A DNA stretch of 8,650 bases from Pseudomonadota bacterium (GTDB taxonomy: Bacteria; Pseudomonadota; Alphaproteobacteria; UBA8366; JADFVY01): positions 1-8,650 of the forward strand of contig DAOVHN010000069.1 of NCBI GenBank assembly GCA_030671915.1, read 5' to 3'. Within the stretch, counting starts at the first letter, position 1, and each line of letters starts with the position of its first letter. The notes under the pieces are model-generated. The model saw only the letters and a program-made list of their open reading frames with translations. It did no database searches and was not told the origin of the DNA. A program made the position numbers and the translations under genes. Shown here in pieces: positions 1-5,797 of this stretch.

Positions 1-2
1 CA

Positions 3-162
3 CTTGCAAAGTAACAAGAGTCGCGGCATTTGTTTTGCTGTCGAATTCTGTGGGGCAGCCAGAAACACAACCGCCCGCCCAGGGCAATCGTTTCCTCCCA
101 TCGGTAATTTGATGTTTCCCCGCAGCCGAATGCGGGACCATGACAGACTAAGGAGAGAGCGA
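3..162 (+). promoter_or_regulatory. Leader and putative promoter of first csp gene
   Basis: This non-coding leader precedes the first cold shock gene. A CTTGCAA block at 3-9 could supply a -35 hexamer (TTGCAA, 4-9). No good -10 is visible at the right spacing. The start point expected from that -35 would fall near 40, giving an untranslated leader of roughly 120 nt, long as in many cspA-type genes. Blocks at 40-55 (GTCGA then TT, CT, TGGG) and 95-110 (CTCCCA then TAATTT) recur in the second csp leader. A hairpin, CCCGCA 119-124 with TGCGGG 131-136 around a 6-nt loop, starts 44 nt before the ATG. The ribosome binding site is AAGGAG at 150-155. The promoter is inferred from the repetition; the shared blocks are seen directly. 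Confidence 0.5.
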
Positions 163-369
163 ATGCCGACTGGCACTGTAAAATGGTTCAACGCCACCAA
201 AGGATTTGGCTTCATCGAGCCCGAGGAGGGCGGCAATGACATCTTCGTCCATATTTCCGCGGTTCAGAACGCGGGCATGGATGGTCTGAACGAAGGCCAG
301 AAGGTGTCTTACGAGCTGGAACAGGGCCGAAACGGCAAGACCGCCGCCGGTGACCTGAAGGCGCTATAA
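163..369 (+). CDS. CspA-family cold shock protein (first copy)
   Basis: This 68-residue protein is a single cold shock domain, the usual size for CspA-type RNA/ssDNA chaperones that melt mRNA structure in the cytoplasm. It starts [10 protein letters not shown], has RNP1 as KGFGFI at residues 13-18 and RNP2 as DIFVHI at 26-31, and ends in the family-typical GRNGKTAA segment. The ATG at 163 was chosen because it gives the standard N-terminus and sits 7 nt after AAGGAG (150-155). The open frame extends upstream to 4, but that part has no domain character and lies in the leader. It differs from the downstream copy at 15 of 68 positions (about 78% identity), so the pair looks like a tandem duplication. 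An intrinsic terminator follows. Whether it is really cold-induced cannot be told from sequence. Confidence 0.96.
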   Translation: MPTGTVKWFNATKGFGFIEPEEGGNDIFVHISAVQNAGMDGLNEGQKVSYELEQGRNGKTAAGDLKAL

Positions 370-390
370 GGCCACTCGAAAGTTGATCGG

Positions 391-423
391 AAAGGGGCGG
401 GGCTTGGGGGTGCCGCCCTTTTT
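391..423 (+). terminator. Rho-independent terminator after first csp
   Basis: AAAGGGGCGG at 391-400 pairs with CCGCCCTTTT at 413-422 (10 bp with one G-U pair) around a 12-nt loop. The 3' arm itself forms the T tract (419-423, then CGTTT). It lies 21 nt after the first csp stop codon and separates the two csp units. Confidence 0.75.
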
Positions 424-462
424 CGTTTCCTGCTGGCGTGAAGCGCCGGCGGCGAGAAAATC

Positions 463-623
463 CTTGCAATTTTCCGCCACGCGCACAATGTTCGCCCCGT
501 CGAGTTTCTTTGGGTCCGCCAATATCCACCCCCTTGGGGTCCCGATCACGGTTCTCTCCCAATGCTAATTTCGACGTAACGGGCAATCCCGCCCGAAACG
601 ACGCCAGCTTTGAGGAGATTTCC
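463..623 (+). promoter_or_regulatory. Leader and putative promoter of second csp gene
   Basis: This leader repeats the plan of the first csp leader. CTTGCAA is at 463-469, with TTGCAA 160 nt before the ATG (159 nt in the first copy). GTCGA followed by TT, CT and TGGG spans 499-514. CTCCCA then TAATTT spans 556-571, exactly 68 nt before the ATG as in the first copy. A hairpin, CGGGC 580-584 with GCCCG 591-595 around a 6-nt loop, again starts 44 nt before the ATG. The ribosome binding site is GAGGAG at 612-617. The -10 is uncertain: AATGTT at 487-492 has correct spacing but poor similarity to consensus. Confidence 0.5.
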
Positions 624-830
624 ATGCCTACTGGCACAGTCAAATGGTTCAACAGCACCAAGGGTTTCGGTTTCATCCAGCCCGATGACGGCGGCAATGA
701 CGTCTTCGTGCATATCAGCGCAGTCGAGCAGGCCGGAATGCACAACCTGAACGAAGGCCAGAAACTGTCCTACGAGCTTGAGACCGGGCGCAACGGCAAG
801 ACCGCCGCCGCCAGCCTCCAGGCCGTCTGA
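624..830 (+). CDS. CspA-family cold shock protein (second copy)
   Basis: This is a 68-residue single cold shock domain protein, expected to bind single-stranded RNA and DNA. RNP1 is KGFGFI at residues 13-18 and RNP2 is DVFVHI at 26-31. Compared with the first copy, most changes are conservative (E19Q, E21D, E22D, I27V, V48L) and the nucleic-acid-binding aromatics W8, F15, F17, F28 and H30 are kept, so both copies should be functional. The ATG at 624 lies 6 nt after GAGGAG. The open frame extends upstream to 438 but that part is leader. A strong terminator follows at 848-886, and an IF-1 gene begins 85 nt after its stop. Confidence 0.96.
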   Translation: MPTGTVKWFNSTKGFGFIQPDDGGNDVFVHISAVEQAGMHNLNEGQKLSYELETGRNGKTAAASLQAV

Positions 831-847
831 AGACAATTTTGCCAGAT

Positions 848-886
848 GGGCCGGGCAGAATTTCTCTGCCCGGCCCTCTGTTTTTT
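848..886 (+). terminator. Strong rho-independent terminator between csp and infA
   Basis: GGGCCGGGCAGA (848-859) pairs perfectly with TCTGCCCGGCCC (865-876), giving a 12-bp GC-rich stem with a 5-nt loop, followed by TCTG and six T residues (881-886). Only 29 nt separate the T run from the infA start codon, so this structure lies between any csp transcript and infA. Confidence 0.92.
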
Positions 887-915
887 GCGCGCAGCCATCC
901 GAACAAGGAGAATAC

Positions 916-1197
916 ATGGCCAAGGAAGACCTGATTGAAGCGGAGGGCGTCGTTACCGAGGTCCTGCCGAATGCCCGGTTCCGGGTGACCCTGGATAACG
1001 GGCACGAAGTGCTGGCTTATACCGCCGGCCGCATGAAGAAGTTCCGTATTCGTATTCTGACGGGCGACCGCGTTACCGTGGAATTGACCCCCTACGATTT
1101 GACCAAGGCCCGGATCAATTTCCGGCACAAGACCGACGCGCCCGGCCCAGGCCCCGGCGCCGGCAACCGCCCGCCGCCGAGGCGCCGGCGCCGCTAA
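916..1197 (+). CDS. infA: Translation initiation factor IF-1 with C-terminal extension
   Basis: IF-1 is an S1-like OB-fold protein that binds the 30S ribosomal A site during initiation. Residues 1-72 match the whole family, with MAKED at the start, FRV.LDNGHEV at 22-32, [19 protein letters not shown] at 44-62 and RINFRH near 66-71. The usual length is about 72 residues; this one has 93. The extra tail (73-93) is rich in Pro and Gly, then ends in a run of arginines. The ATG is preceded by AAGGAG (905-910) with 5-nt spacing. Many alphaproteobacteria carry a main infA plus a second, tail-bearing copy, so this may be the paralogue rather than the only IF-1. It sits just after the csp terminator and 30 nt before the yaiI-like gene, with which it could be cotranscribed. 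Confidence 0.93.
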   Translation: MAKEDLIEAEGVVTEVLPNARFRVTLDNGHEVLAYTAGRMKKFRIRILTGDRVTVELTPYDLTKARINFRHKTDAPGPGPGAGNRPPPRRRRR

Positions 1198-1227
1198 GCG
1201 CCCGCGGTGCCTCGCTGAGACGGTGGC

Positions 1228-1677
1228 GTGACTGAAATCTATGTCGATGCCGACGCCTGCCCCGTAAAGGACGAGATTCTGCGGGTTGCGGCGCGCCATG
1301 GGCTGACGGTGCATATCGTCGGCAATACCTGGCTGCGCATGGGGACAAGCCCGCTGATCAACCGCGTTGTCGTCGCCGAGGGACCCGACGCCGCCGACGA
1401 CTGGATCGCGGAACATGGAGGCGCGGGCGACATTGCCATTACCGCCGACATCCTGTTGGCCGCCCGCTGCCTCGAGGCCGGCGCGCTGACGCTCGACCAA
1501 AGGGGCAAGCCCTTCACCGAAGAGAATATCGGCATGGCCGTGGCCATGCGCGACCTGAAATCCCACCTGCGCGAAACCGGCGAAATTCGCGACCACGGCC
1601 CCGGCTTCACCAAACAGGACCGCTCGAACTTCCTGCAGGGGCTGGAGGCGGCGGTGCAGGCTGCAAAGCGGGTGTGA
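1228..1677 (+). CDS. YaiI/YqxD family protein (DUF188, PIN-like)
   Basis: This 149-residue protein belongs to the widespread YaiI/YqxD (UPF0178, DUF188) family, which is related to PIN-type nuclease folds but has no settled function. Conserved acidic signatures are present: DADACPVK at residues 7-14, DAADDWI at 54-60, ITADILLA at 71-78 and LDQRGK at 89-94, plus the C-terminal FTKQDRSNFL region (128-136). The clustered aspartates suggest a metal site. The start is GTG at 1228; it gives the family-typical N-terminus and no ATG would do so. The upstream Shine-Dalgarno is weak. It begins 30 nt after infA and probably shares its transcript. It faces the minus-strand ribonuclease gene convergently across 46 nt with no clear terminator. 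Confidence 0.9.
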   Translation: MTEIYVDADACPVKDEILRVAARHGLTVHIVGNTWLRMGTSPLINRVVVAEGPDAADDWIAEHGGAGDIAITADILLAARCLEAGALTLDQRGKPFTEENIGMAVAMRDLKSHLRETGEIRDHGPGFTKQDRSNFLQGLEAAVQAAKRV

Positions 1678-1723
1678 GAGCCGGCTTCTTGTCTGTGGGT
1701 GCCGCCGTCCGGTCGCCAACGCC

Positions 1724-3130
1724 CTAAAAACCCGCCATTCCGACAAGATCGACCCGCTGTCCCGGCGCGGCGATGCGCACCGGCGCGTTCGACGTCTCCC
1801 CCAGCGCCGTCATCAACGCCGCGCTGGCCTCCGGTTCGCCATGGACCAGCATGACCGGCGGGCGGCCCTGGAAATGGCCGTACCACTCCAACAGCCCGGC
1901 CTGGTCGGCATGGGCGGACAGGCCGCCGATGGTGTGAATTTTCGCCTCGACCTTGATGGCCTCGCCCCACAGGCGGATATGCCTGGCGCCGTCCACCAGC
2001 GCGCGGCCCAGCGTGCCGCGCGCCTGGAAGCCGACGATCACGACATGGCAGTTGCTGCGCCAGATATTGTGCTTCAAGTGATGGCGGATGCGTCCGCCGT
2101 TGCACATGCCGCTGCCGGCGATGATGATGGCCCCGGAACGCACGCGGTTAAGCTGCATCGACTGGCGGCTGGTGTGCGACAGGGTCAGGTTCGGCAGCAG
2201 CGGGCGGTGGCTGTTTGTCTGCCAAAGCGCGGCGGCCTCGCGGTCGTATAGATCGCCGTGGCGCAGATAGACCTCCGTGGCCTGGATCGCCATGGGACTG
2301 TCCAGGAAAATCCGCCAGTCGCCGATGCCCCAGGTGTCGTAGTTGCGCGCGAAATTATAGAGAATATCCTGCGTGCGCCCCACCGCGAAGGCGGGGATCA
2401 GGATATTGCCCTTGGCGCCGCGCGTTTGCGCGATGATCTCTTCGATCTCCGCCAGGGTTTCGGCACGGCCGCGGTGCAGCCGGTCGCCATAGGTGCTTTC
2501 CATAAGCACCATATCTGCCTCGGCAATGGGGGCGGGATCGCGCAGAATGGGTGCGCCCGCCTGCCCAAGATCGCCGCTGAAGACCAGCTTCCGGCGCGCG
2601 CGCCCCTCCTCCAGCCACAACTCCACGATCGACGAGCCCAGAATATGGCCGGCGTCGGAAAGGCGGACCGTAATGCCGGGTAATATCTTCTTGCGCTTGC
2701 CGTAGAGCAGGCCCCGGAAGCGCTTCATCGCGGCGACCGCGTCCTGCATTGTGTAAAGGGGCTGCACCGGTTTCAGGCCCTTACGCTGGCGTTTGCGGTT
2801 CTCCCACTCGGCGTCGCGTTCCGCCAGATAGCCGGAATCCTTCAGCATGATGCGGCAAAGATCTTTCGACGCATGGTGGGTGTAAACCGGCCCGGCGAAA
2901 CCCGAGCCGATCAGCAACGGAATGCGGCCGGAATGGTCGATATGGGCGTGGCTCAGCACCACCGCGTCGATACTTTTCGGGTCGAAGGGGAAAGGCGCTC
3001 GGTTGCGCTCCTCGGCCCGCCGGTCACCCTGGATCAGGCCGCAATCCAGCAGAATGCGCCGGCCCGCAACCTCCACCAGATGGCAGGAGCCCGTAACCTC
3101 CCCCGCCGCGCCGTGAAAACGAATTTCCAT
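1724..3130 (-). CDS. Beta-CASP metallo-beta-lactamase ribonuclease
   Basis: This 468-residue cytoplasmic protein is of the CPSF73-like MBL/beta-CASP RNase group, which cuts RNA with two zinc ions. Visible motifs in order are HAHIDH at 61-66 (motif 2), GHILGS at 161-166 (motif 3, H162), SGDLG at 185-189 (motif 4, D187), ESTYGD at 211-216 (motif A), GRTQ at 251-254, SGMCNGGRIRHH at 340-351 (motif B), GFQARGTLGR at 367-376 (RNA-specificity region), SAHAD at 405-409 (motif C, H407) and LVHGE at 428-432 (H430). All catalytic positions are intact and the length is normal. It resembles the Thermus TTHA0252 type rather than RNase J, since it lacks a long C-terminal domain. Its ribosome binding site (AAGAGG, complement of 3139-3144) lies within a hairpin. 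RNA targets are not predictable. Confidence 0.93.
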   Translation of the reverse strand: MEIRFHGAAGEVTGSCHLVEVAGRRILLDCGLIQGDRRAEERNRAPFPFDPKSIDAVVLSHAHIDHSGRIPLLIGSGFAGPVYTHHASKDLCRIMLKDSGYLAERDAEWENRKRQRKGLKPVQPLYTMQDAVAAMKRFRGLLYGKRKKILPGITVRLSDAGHILGSSIVELWLEEGRARRKLVFSGDLGQAGAPILRDPAPIAEADMVLMESTYGDRLHRGRAETLAEIEEIIAQTRGAKGNILIPAFAVGRTQDILYNFARNYDTWGIGDWRIFLDSPMAIQATEVYLRHGDLYDREAAALWQTNSHRPLLPNLTLSHTSRQSMQLNRVRSGAIIIAGSGMCNGGRIRHHLKHNIWRSNCHVVIVGFQARGTLGRALVDGARHIRLWGEAIKVEAKIHTIGGLSAHADQAGLLEWYGHFQGRPPVMLVHGEPEASAALMTALGETSNAPVRIAAPGQRVDLVGMAGF

Positions 3131-3137
3131 GACGCCA

Positions 3138-3154
3138 GCCTCTTACGAAGAGGC
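3138..3154 (-). promoter_or_regulatory. Hairpin covering the ribonuclease ribosome binding site
   Basis: GCCTCTT (3138-3144) and AAGAGGC (3148-3154) form a perfect 7-bp inverted repeat with a 3-nt centre. On the minus-strand transcript, AAGAGG is the only good ribosome binding site, 8 nt from the ATG at 3130, and it would be base-paired in this hairpin. A role in translational control is inferred. Confidence 0.45.
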
Positions 3155-3286
3155 GCCTGCCGCACTGACATGGGTCAAGAGAAGCCTCATTCGCACCGCC
3201 CGCTCCGGTAGCCGGACACACATGGCATTAAGTCTTTTTAAACGGCGGAACCCTACACTCCGAACCGGATAAAGGAAGATGACTCC

Positions 3287-3940
3287 ATGAAAAAGCTTTT
3301 ACTTATGCTGGCCGTGCTTGCCGTCGCCGGTTGCGGCGAAAGCAAGGAAGACAGACAACGGCGGGACCAGCGGCAAGCTGCGGCATGCCAAGCGACCGAC
3401 TGGTGGGCGCTGGGGTTCGAGGATGGCGTCAAGGGCTTGCGTGCCGACTATTTCGGCAAGTACCGCAGGGAATGCGCGCCGCACGGTGTTACCGCCAACA
3501 TCACGCTTTATCTCGAAGGCCGCGATGAAGGGCTGTATGAATACTGCAAGCCGCAAAACGGATACCGCCTGGGCGTGGATGGCCGCAAATACGCCAACGT
3601 GTGTCCGCCGAGGCTGGAAGGTCCCTTCCTGGACGCCCATAAGGACGGTCTTGGTCTGCGCGAACGCCGCGCCGCTGTCGATAATGCCGCCGGCAGGCTG
3701 AGCCAGGCCAGGCAGCGGGCCGATGACCTGGAACTGATTATCGCCGACAAAACCACGGCCATGATCTCGCCGGCCACGCCCTTGGCGGACCGGGTAAATA
3801 TCGGCATCCAGATCAAGCAACTCACCCAGGAAAAGGTCGATCTGGAACGATCGATCCCCCGGATGGAAGCCGATCTCAACAATGCCCAATATGAATTGAA
3901 CGATTACCGCGCCAGTATTTCCGGACGCTATTCGAGCTGA
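3287..3940 (+). CDS. DUF2799-type lipoprotein with coiled-coil tail
   Basis: This 217-residue predicted lipoprotein has a short signal peptide, MKKLLLMLAVLAVAGC, with lipobox VAGC and the lipidated cysteine at 16. Glycine follows that cysteine, so an outer-membrane location is expected under the Lol rule known from enterobacteria. Residues about 34-123 resemble the DUF2799 domain: a C..TDWW..G..DG..G stretch (34-50), YLEGRDEGLYEYC (75-87) and YANVCPP (102-108). C34, C63, C87 and C106 could form disulfides. From about 124 to 210 the chain is charged, heptad-like and probably coiled coil. The ATG at 287 nt into the 3 kb mark (3287) is preceded by AAAGGAAG at 3271-3278. It is divergent from the ribonuclease and its end lies 9 nt from that of the VOC gene. 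Function is unknown. Confidence 0.85.
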   Translation: MKKLLLMLAVLAVAGCGESKEDRQRRDQRQAAACQATDWWALGFEDGVKGLRADYFGKYRRECAPHGVTANITLYLEGRDEGLYEYCKPQNGYRLGVDGRKYANVCPPRLEGPFLDAHKDGLGLRERRAAVDNAAGRLSQARQRADDLELIIADKTTAMISPATPLADRVNIGIQIKQLTQEKVDLERSIPRMEADLNNAQYELNDYRASISGRYSS

Positions 3941-3949
3941 CGGCGCGAT

Positions 3950-4360
3950 TTAGCGCCCGTCCCCCGGCCCCTTGAGCTCGACCACGTTCCCTTCCGGATC
4001 CTCGATATAGATCGACGGGCCGATGCCCTCGGCGCCGTAGCGGGATTTTACCGGGCCGGCCTCGATGCCGTGGCGAGCAAGATGGTCGCGGATCACGCCC
4101 TCCTCGAAGGGCTCGATGCGCAGGCAGAAATGGTCGAGGTTGCGGCCTTCGGCGCCCGGCGCGCCGCCGCCGGGGCGGCCGAGCTCGCTGTCGACGGGGA
4201 CGAGGTCGATCAGTGCGGAACCGGCGCGAAGCTGGATCAGGCCGATCTTGTCCTCGCGCCGCTCCACATGGCAGCCCAGCGCCTCGCAATAGAAAGCGAG
4301 CATGCGGTCCAGGTCCGTAACGCGGAGCACGATATGGTCGATGCCGAGGGGTTTGAACAT
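3950..4360 (-). CDS. VOC/glyoxalase-family protein
   Basis: This 136-residue protein of the vicinal oxygen chelate superfamily has paired beta-alpha-beta-beta-beta modules forming a metal site. H9 (GIDHIVLRVTDL, 6-17), D52 (ALIDLVP), H77 (NLDHFCL) and E128 (GNVVELKG) fall at the usual ligand positions, though D52 is a less common ligand. The single-unit size matches glyoxalase I-like enzymes, not the roughly 300-residue ring-cleaving extradiol dioxygenases. Relatives are often labelled 'VOC family virulence protein' by annotation pipelines, a name with no known reaction behind it. GGAGAG upstream (complement of 4364-4369) supports the ATG at 4360. It is the last gene of a three-gene minus-strand unit with an FAH-family hydrolase, so it probably acts on a related oxo-acid or aldehyde. 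The substrate is unknown. Confidence 0.88.
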   Translation of the reverse strand: MFKPLGIDHIVLRVTDLDRMLAFYCEALGCHVERREDKIGLIQLRAGSALIDLVPVDSELGRPGGGAPGAEGRNLDHFCLRIEPFEEGVIRDHLARHGIEAGPVKSRYGAEGIGPSIYIEDPEGNVVELKGPGDGR

Positions 4361-4372
4361 ATTTTCTCTCCG

Positions 4373-4693
4373 TCAGTCGGTATCGCCAGGATCCTTGCCG
4401 ATGCGCCGCCACAGGCCGCTGCCGAACAGGATAATAATTGCGGACGCCCATGACACGGCGCCGATGGCGTAGGGCAGGATTTGCATACGCAGCCGGTCCG
4501 GATGCTCGATGGCGTAGTAATACTGCACCAGCACTAACGAGCCGGCCAGCAACAGTATATGTGCATAAAACTGCCATTTCAGCCAGTCGCTCGCACCGCC
4601 CGCAAGGCCCGCGCCGAAGCGGACCAATGGCCAGAAAGCCAACCCGCCGAACAGCAGCAGGATTATCGAGAATATTTCGAAGGCTTCACGCAT
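4373..4693 (-). CDS. Small three-helix membrane protein, unknown function
   Basis: I do not recognise a named family. The 106-residue product has three hydrophobic segments, about residues 7-27, 41-61 and 73-93, separated by short polar loops, and a charged end (WRRIGKDPGDTD). An aromatic cluster, QYYY, ends the second helix. The frame is supported by its position: it begins 12 nt after the FAH-family gene and ends 12 nt before the VOC gene, all on the minus strand, with no room for separate promoters. The Shine-Dalgarno is weak, so it may be translated by coupling with the gene upstream. It could be an inner-membrane accessory to the two enzymes or a passenger gene; sequence does not decide. 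Confidence 0.75.
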   Translation of the reverse strand: MREAFEIFSIILLLFGGLAFWPLVRFGAGLAGGASDWLKWQFYAHILLLAGSLVLVQYYYAIEHPDRLRMQILPYAIGAVSWASAIIILFGSGLWRRIGKDPGDTD

Positions 4694-4705
4694 TTACTCG
4701 CCGGC

Positions 4706-5590
4706 TCAGCCGCCGTGCGTCCGGATCTCGTTTTCCAGCACGCCGATGCCCTCGATCTCCATGCGCACGACGTCACCGGGGACAAGATATTTCGGTGGCT
4801 TGAAACCAATGCCCACGCCGGCCGGTGTGCCCGTGGCGATGACATCGCCGGGAATCAGCGTGATGCCGGCGGCCAGCGTGGCGATCGTCGTCGGCACGTC
4901 GAAGATCAGCAGACTTGTATTGGAATTCTGGCGAAGCTCGCCATTGATCCAGGTGCGCACGAAGGCATCGTCCAGGTTGAATTCGTCGGCCGTCACCGCG
5001 ACGGGGCCCATCGGGCAGAAGGTGTCCTGCGACTTGCCGATCAGCCACTGGCTATGCAGTCCCTGCAGGTCGCGCGCCGTGGCGTCGTTGATGATGGTAT
5101 AGCCCCAGACATGGTCCAGCGCGTTTTCCTTCGATATCCCTCGGCCACCCTTGCCGATGATGACACCCAGCTCGACCTCGTAATCGGTGGCGGTGCTGAC
5201 GGCGGGGTCCTGCAGGATCGGCTCGCCATGGGCGATCACGGTCTCGGGCACCTTGGAAAATATGATCGGCGCCTTGGGCACCGCGCCGGCCGCCGCGCTG
5301 GAATCGAAGCCGCTGCTGGCGAACTCATGGGCATGGTCGTGATAATTCTTGCCGACGCAGAAGATATTGCGCTTCGGGCGCGGCATCGGCGCGCGCAGTT
5401 TCAGCCCCTCCAGCGGGATCGAAGCGCCGGCTGCGGGCGCCGGTTTCCCCGCGGCCGCCAGATCGGCCAGGAACTGCACGCCGCCCGCGGCATCCTCCGC
5501 GGACAGGTCGAAAGGGCTGACGCTGGCCCCGTCGTCGGACAGCACGCCGACGCCGGGCGCGCCATCGCGTTCAAAGGCGACAATCTTCAT
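4706..5590 (-). CDS. Fumarylacetoacetate hydrolase (FAH) family protein
   Basis: This 294-residue enzyme belongs to the FAH family, whose members cleave or isomerise acylpyruvate-type oxo-acids (fumarylpyruvate hydrolase, homoprotocatechuate-pathway isomerase/decarboxylase, ureidoglycolate lyase-like). An N-terminal domain of about 65 residues precedes the catalytic fold. Key residues are visible: GKNYHDHAHE at 80-89, the metal ligands E138 and E140 in DYEVELGVIIGKGGRGIS (136-153), D169 in INDATARDLQ (167-176), then GKSQDTFCPMGP (185-196) and GTPAGVG (254-260). The ATG at 5590 is chosen because AGAGGAG (complement of 5600-5606) lies 9 nt upstream and the family starts MKIV.F. The frame runs open to 5710, but that part overlaps the promoter. 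It is first in the minus-strand unit and divergent from an ABC importer. The exact substrate is unresolved. Confidence 0.93.
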   Translation of the reverse strand: MKIVAFERDGAPGVGVLSDDGASVSPFDLSAEDAAGGVQFLADLAAAGKPAPAAGASIPLEGLKLRAPMPRPKRNIFCVGKNYHDHAHEFASSGFDSSAAAGAVPKAPIIFSKVPETVIAHGEPILQDPAVSTATDYEVELGVIIGKGGRGISKENALDHVWGYTIINDATARDLQGLHSQWLIGKSQDTFCPMGPVAVTADEFNLDDAFVRTWINGELRQNSNTSLLIFDVPTTIATLAAGITLIPGDVIATGTPAGVGIGFKPPKYLVPGDVVRMEIEGIGVLENEIRTHGG

Positions 5591-5620
5591 GAACTCGAAC
5601 TCCTCTCTAATTCGGCCCGC

Positions 5621-5648
5621 TTTATACCGCAATCGCCCGGCATGGCAA
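5621..5648 (-). promoter_or_regulatory. Sigma-70-type promoter of the FAH operon
   Basis: On the minus strand, TTGCCA (complement of 5643-5648) and TATAAA (complement of 5621-5626) are separated by 16 nt; each matches the consensus at 5 of 6 positions. Transcription would start near 5614, leaving a leader of about 24 nt that contains the AGAGGAG ribosome binding site. This is the best promoter match I found in the window. Confidence 0.6.
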
Positions 5649-5668
5649 TATCGTCCTCTGTCCACGGC

Positions 5669-5686
5669 GACCATTATACAATGGTC
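5669..5686. promoter_or_regulatory. 18-bp inverted repeat, candidate operator
   Basis: GACCATT (5669-5675) and AATGGTC (5680-5686) are perfect 7-bp arms around ATAC. The centre lies about 63 bp upstream of the predicted FAH-operon start, a common position for an activator site. The ATTGTATAAT core on the minus strand resembles GntR-type operators, but no regulator gene is in the window. Confidence 0.5.
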
Positions 5687-5694
5687 ATTGATGG

Positions 5695-5710
5695 TTGGGC
5701 CTTGGCCCAA
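5695..5710. promoter_or_regulatory. 16-bp inverted repeat, candidate operator
   Basis: TTGGGCC (5695-5701) and GGCCCAA (5704-5710) form perfect 7-bp arms around TT, 8 bp from the previous repeat. It overlaps a weak plus-strand -35 candidate (TTGGCC, 5702-5707), so a protein bound here could control the ABC operon. Confidence 0.45.
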
Positions 5711-5730
5711 TGAAGGCAGGAGTTCATATT
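5702..5730 (+). promoter_or_regulatory. Weak candidate promoter of the ABC operon
   Basis: TTGGCC at 5702-5707 and CATATT at 5725-5730 are spaced by 17 nt, each with 4 of 6 consensus matches. A start near 5737 would give a leader of about 60 nt before the binding-protein gene. The match is poor enough that activation by a regulator, or another promoter, is likely. Confidence 0.3.
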
Positions 5731-5797
5731 GTCGTGGAAATAATTCGGAACGGCTTGCCGCCCCAACGGGCCGGACAGGCTGCCAAGGGAGGAGAAC

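Noticed and set aside
140..151. Three-codon upstream ORF (ATG ACA GAC TAA) whose stop overlaps the csp ribosome binding site
   Set aside because: It has no clear ribosome binding site of its own and no counterpart in the second leader; so short a frame is expected by chance.
4..162. N-terminal extension of the first cold shock protein
   Set aside because: The frame is open, but the residues have no domain character, and the region repeats the leader blocks of the second csp gene. The standard start at 163 has a good ribosome binding site.
1181..1192. GGCGCCGGCGCC palindrome at the end of infA as a regulatory site or terminator
   Set aside because: It encodes arginine/proline-type codons of the tail, is expected from the GC-rich codon use and has no T tract.
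715..1746. 343-residue minus-strand open frame
   Set aside because: It is antisense to csp2, infA and the DUF188 gene, which are all clearly recognised. Its composition is that of a GC-rich shadow frame.
3942..3957. GGCGC/GCGCC hairpin between the convergent lipoprotein and VOC genes as a bidirectional terminator
   Set aside because: The stem is only 5 bp and neither strand has a T tract after it.
5673..5678. TATAAT on the minus strand inside the first palindrome as the FAH-operon -10
   Set aside because: No acceptable -35 lies 16-18 nt upstream, whereas the TTGCCA-16-TATAAA pair nearer the gene is much better.
5591..5710. Upstream extension of the FAH-family gene to an ATG at 5710
   Set aside because: The extension crosses the predicted promoter and both palindromes. 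The ATG at 5590 has AGAGGAG at proper spacing and the family-typical N-terminus.
4559..5713. 384-residue plus-strand open frame
   Set aside because: It lies antisense to the FAH-family gene, whose catalytic residues are intact. The plus-strand product shows no family features and has no good start site.
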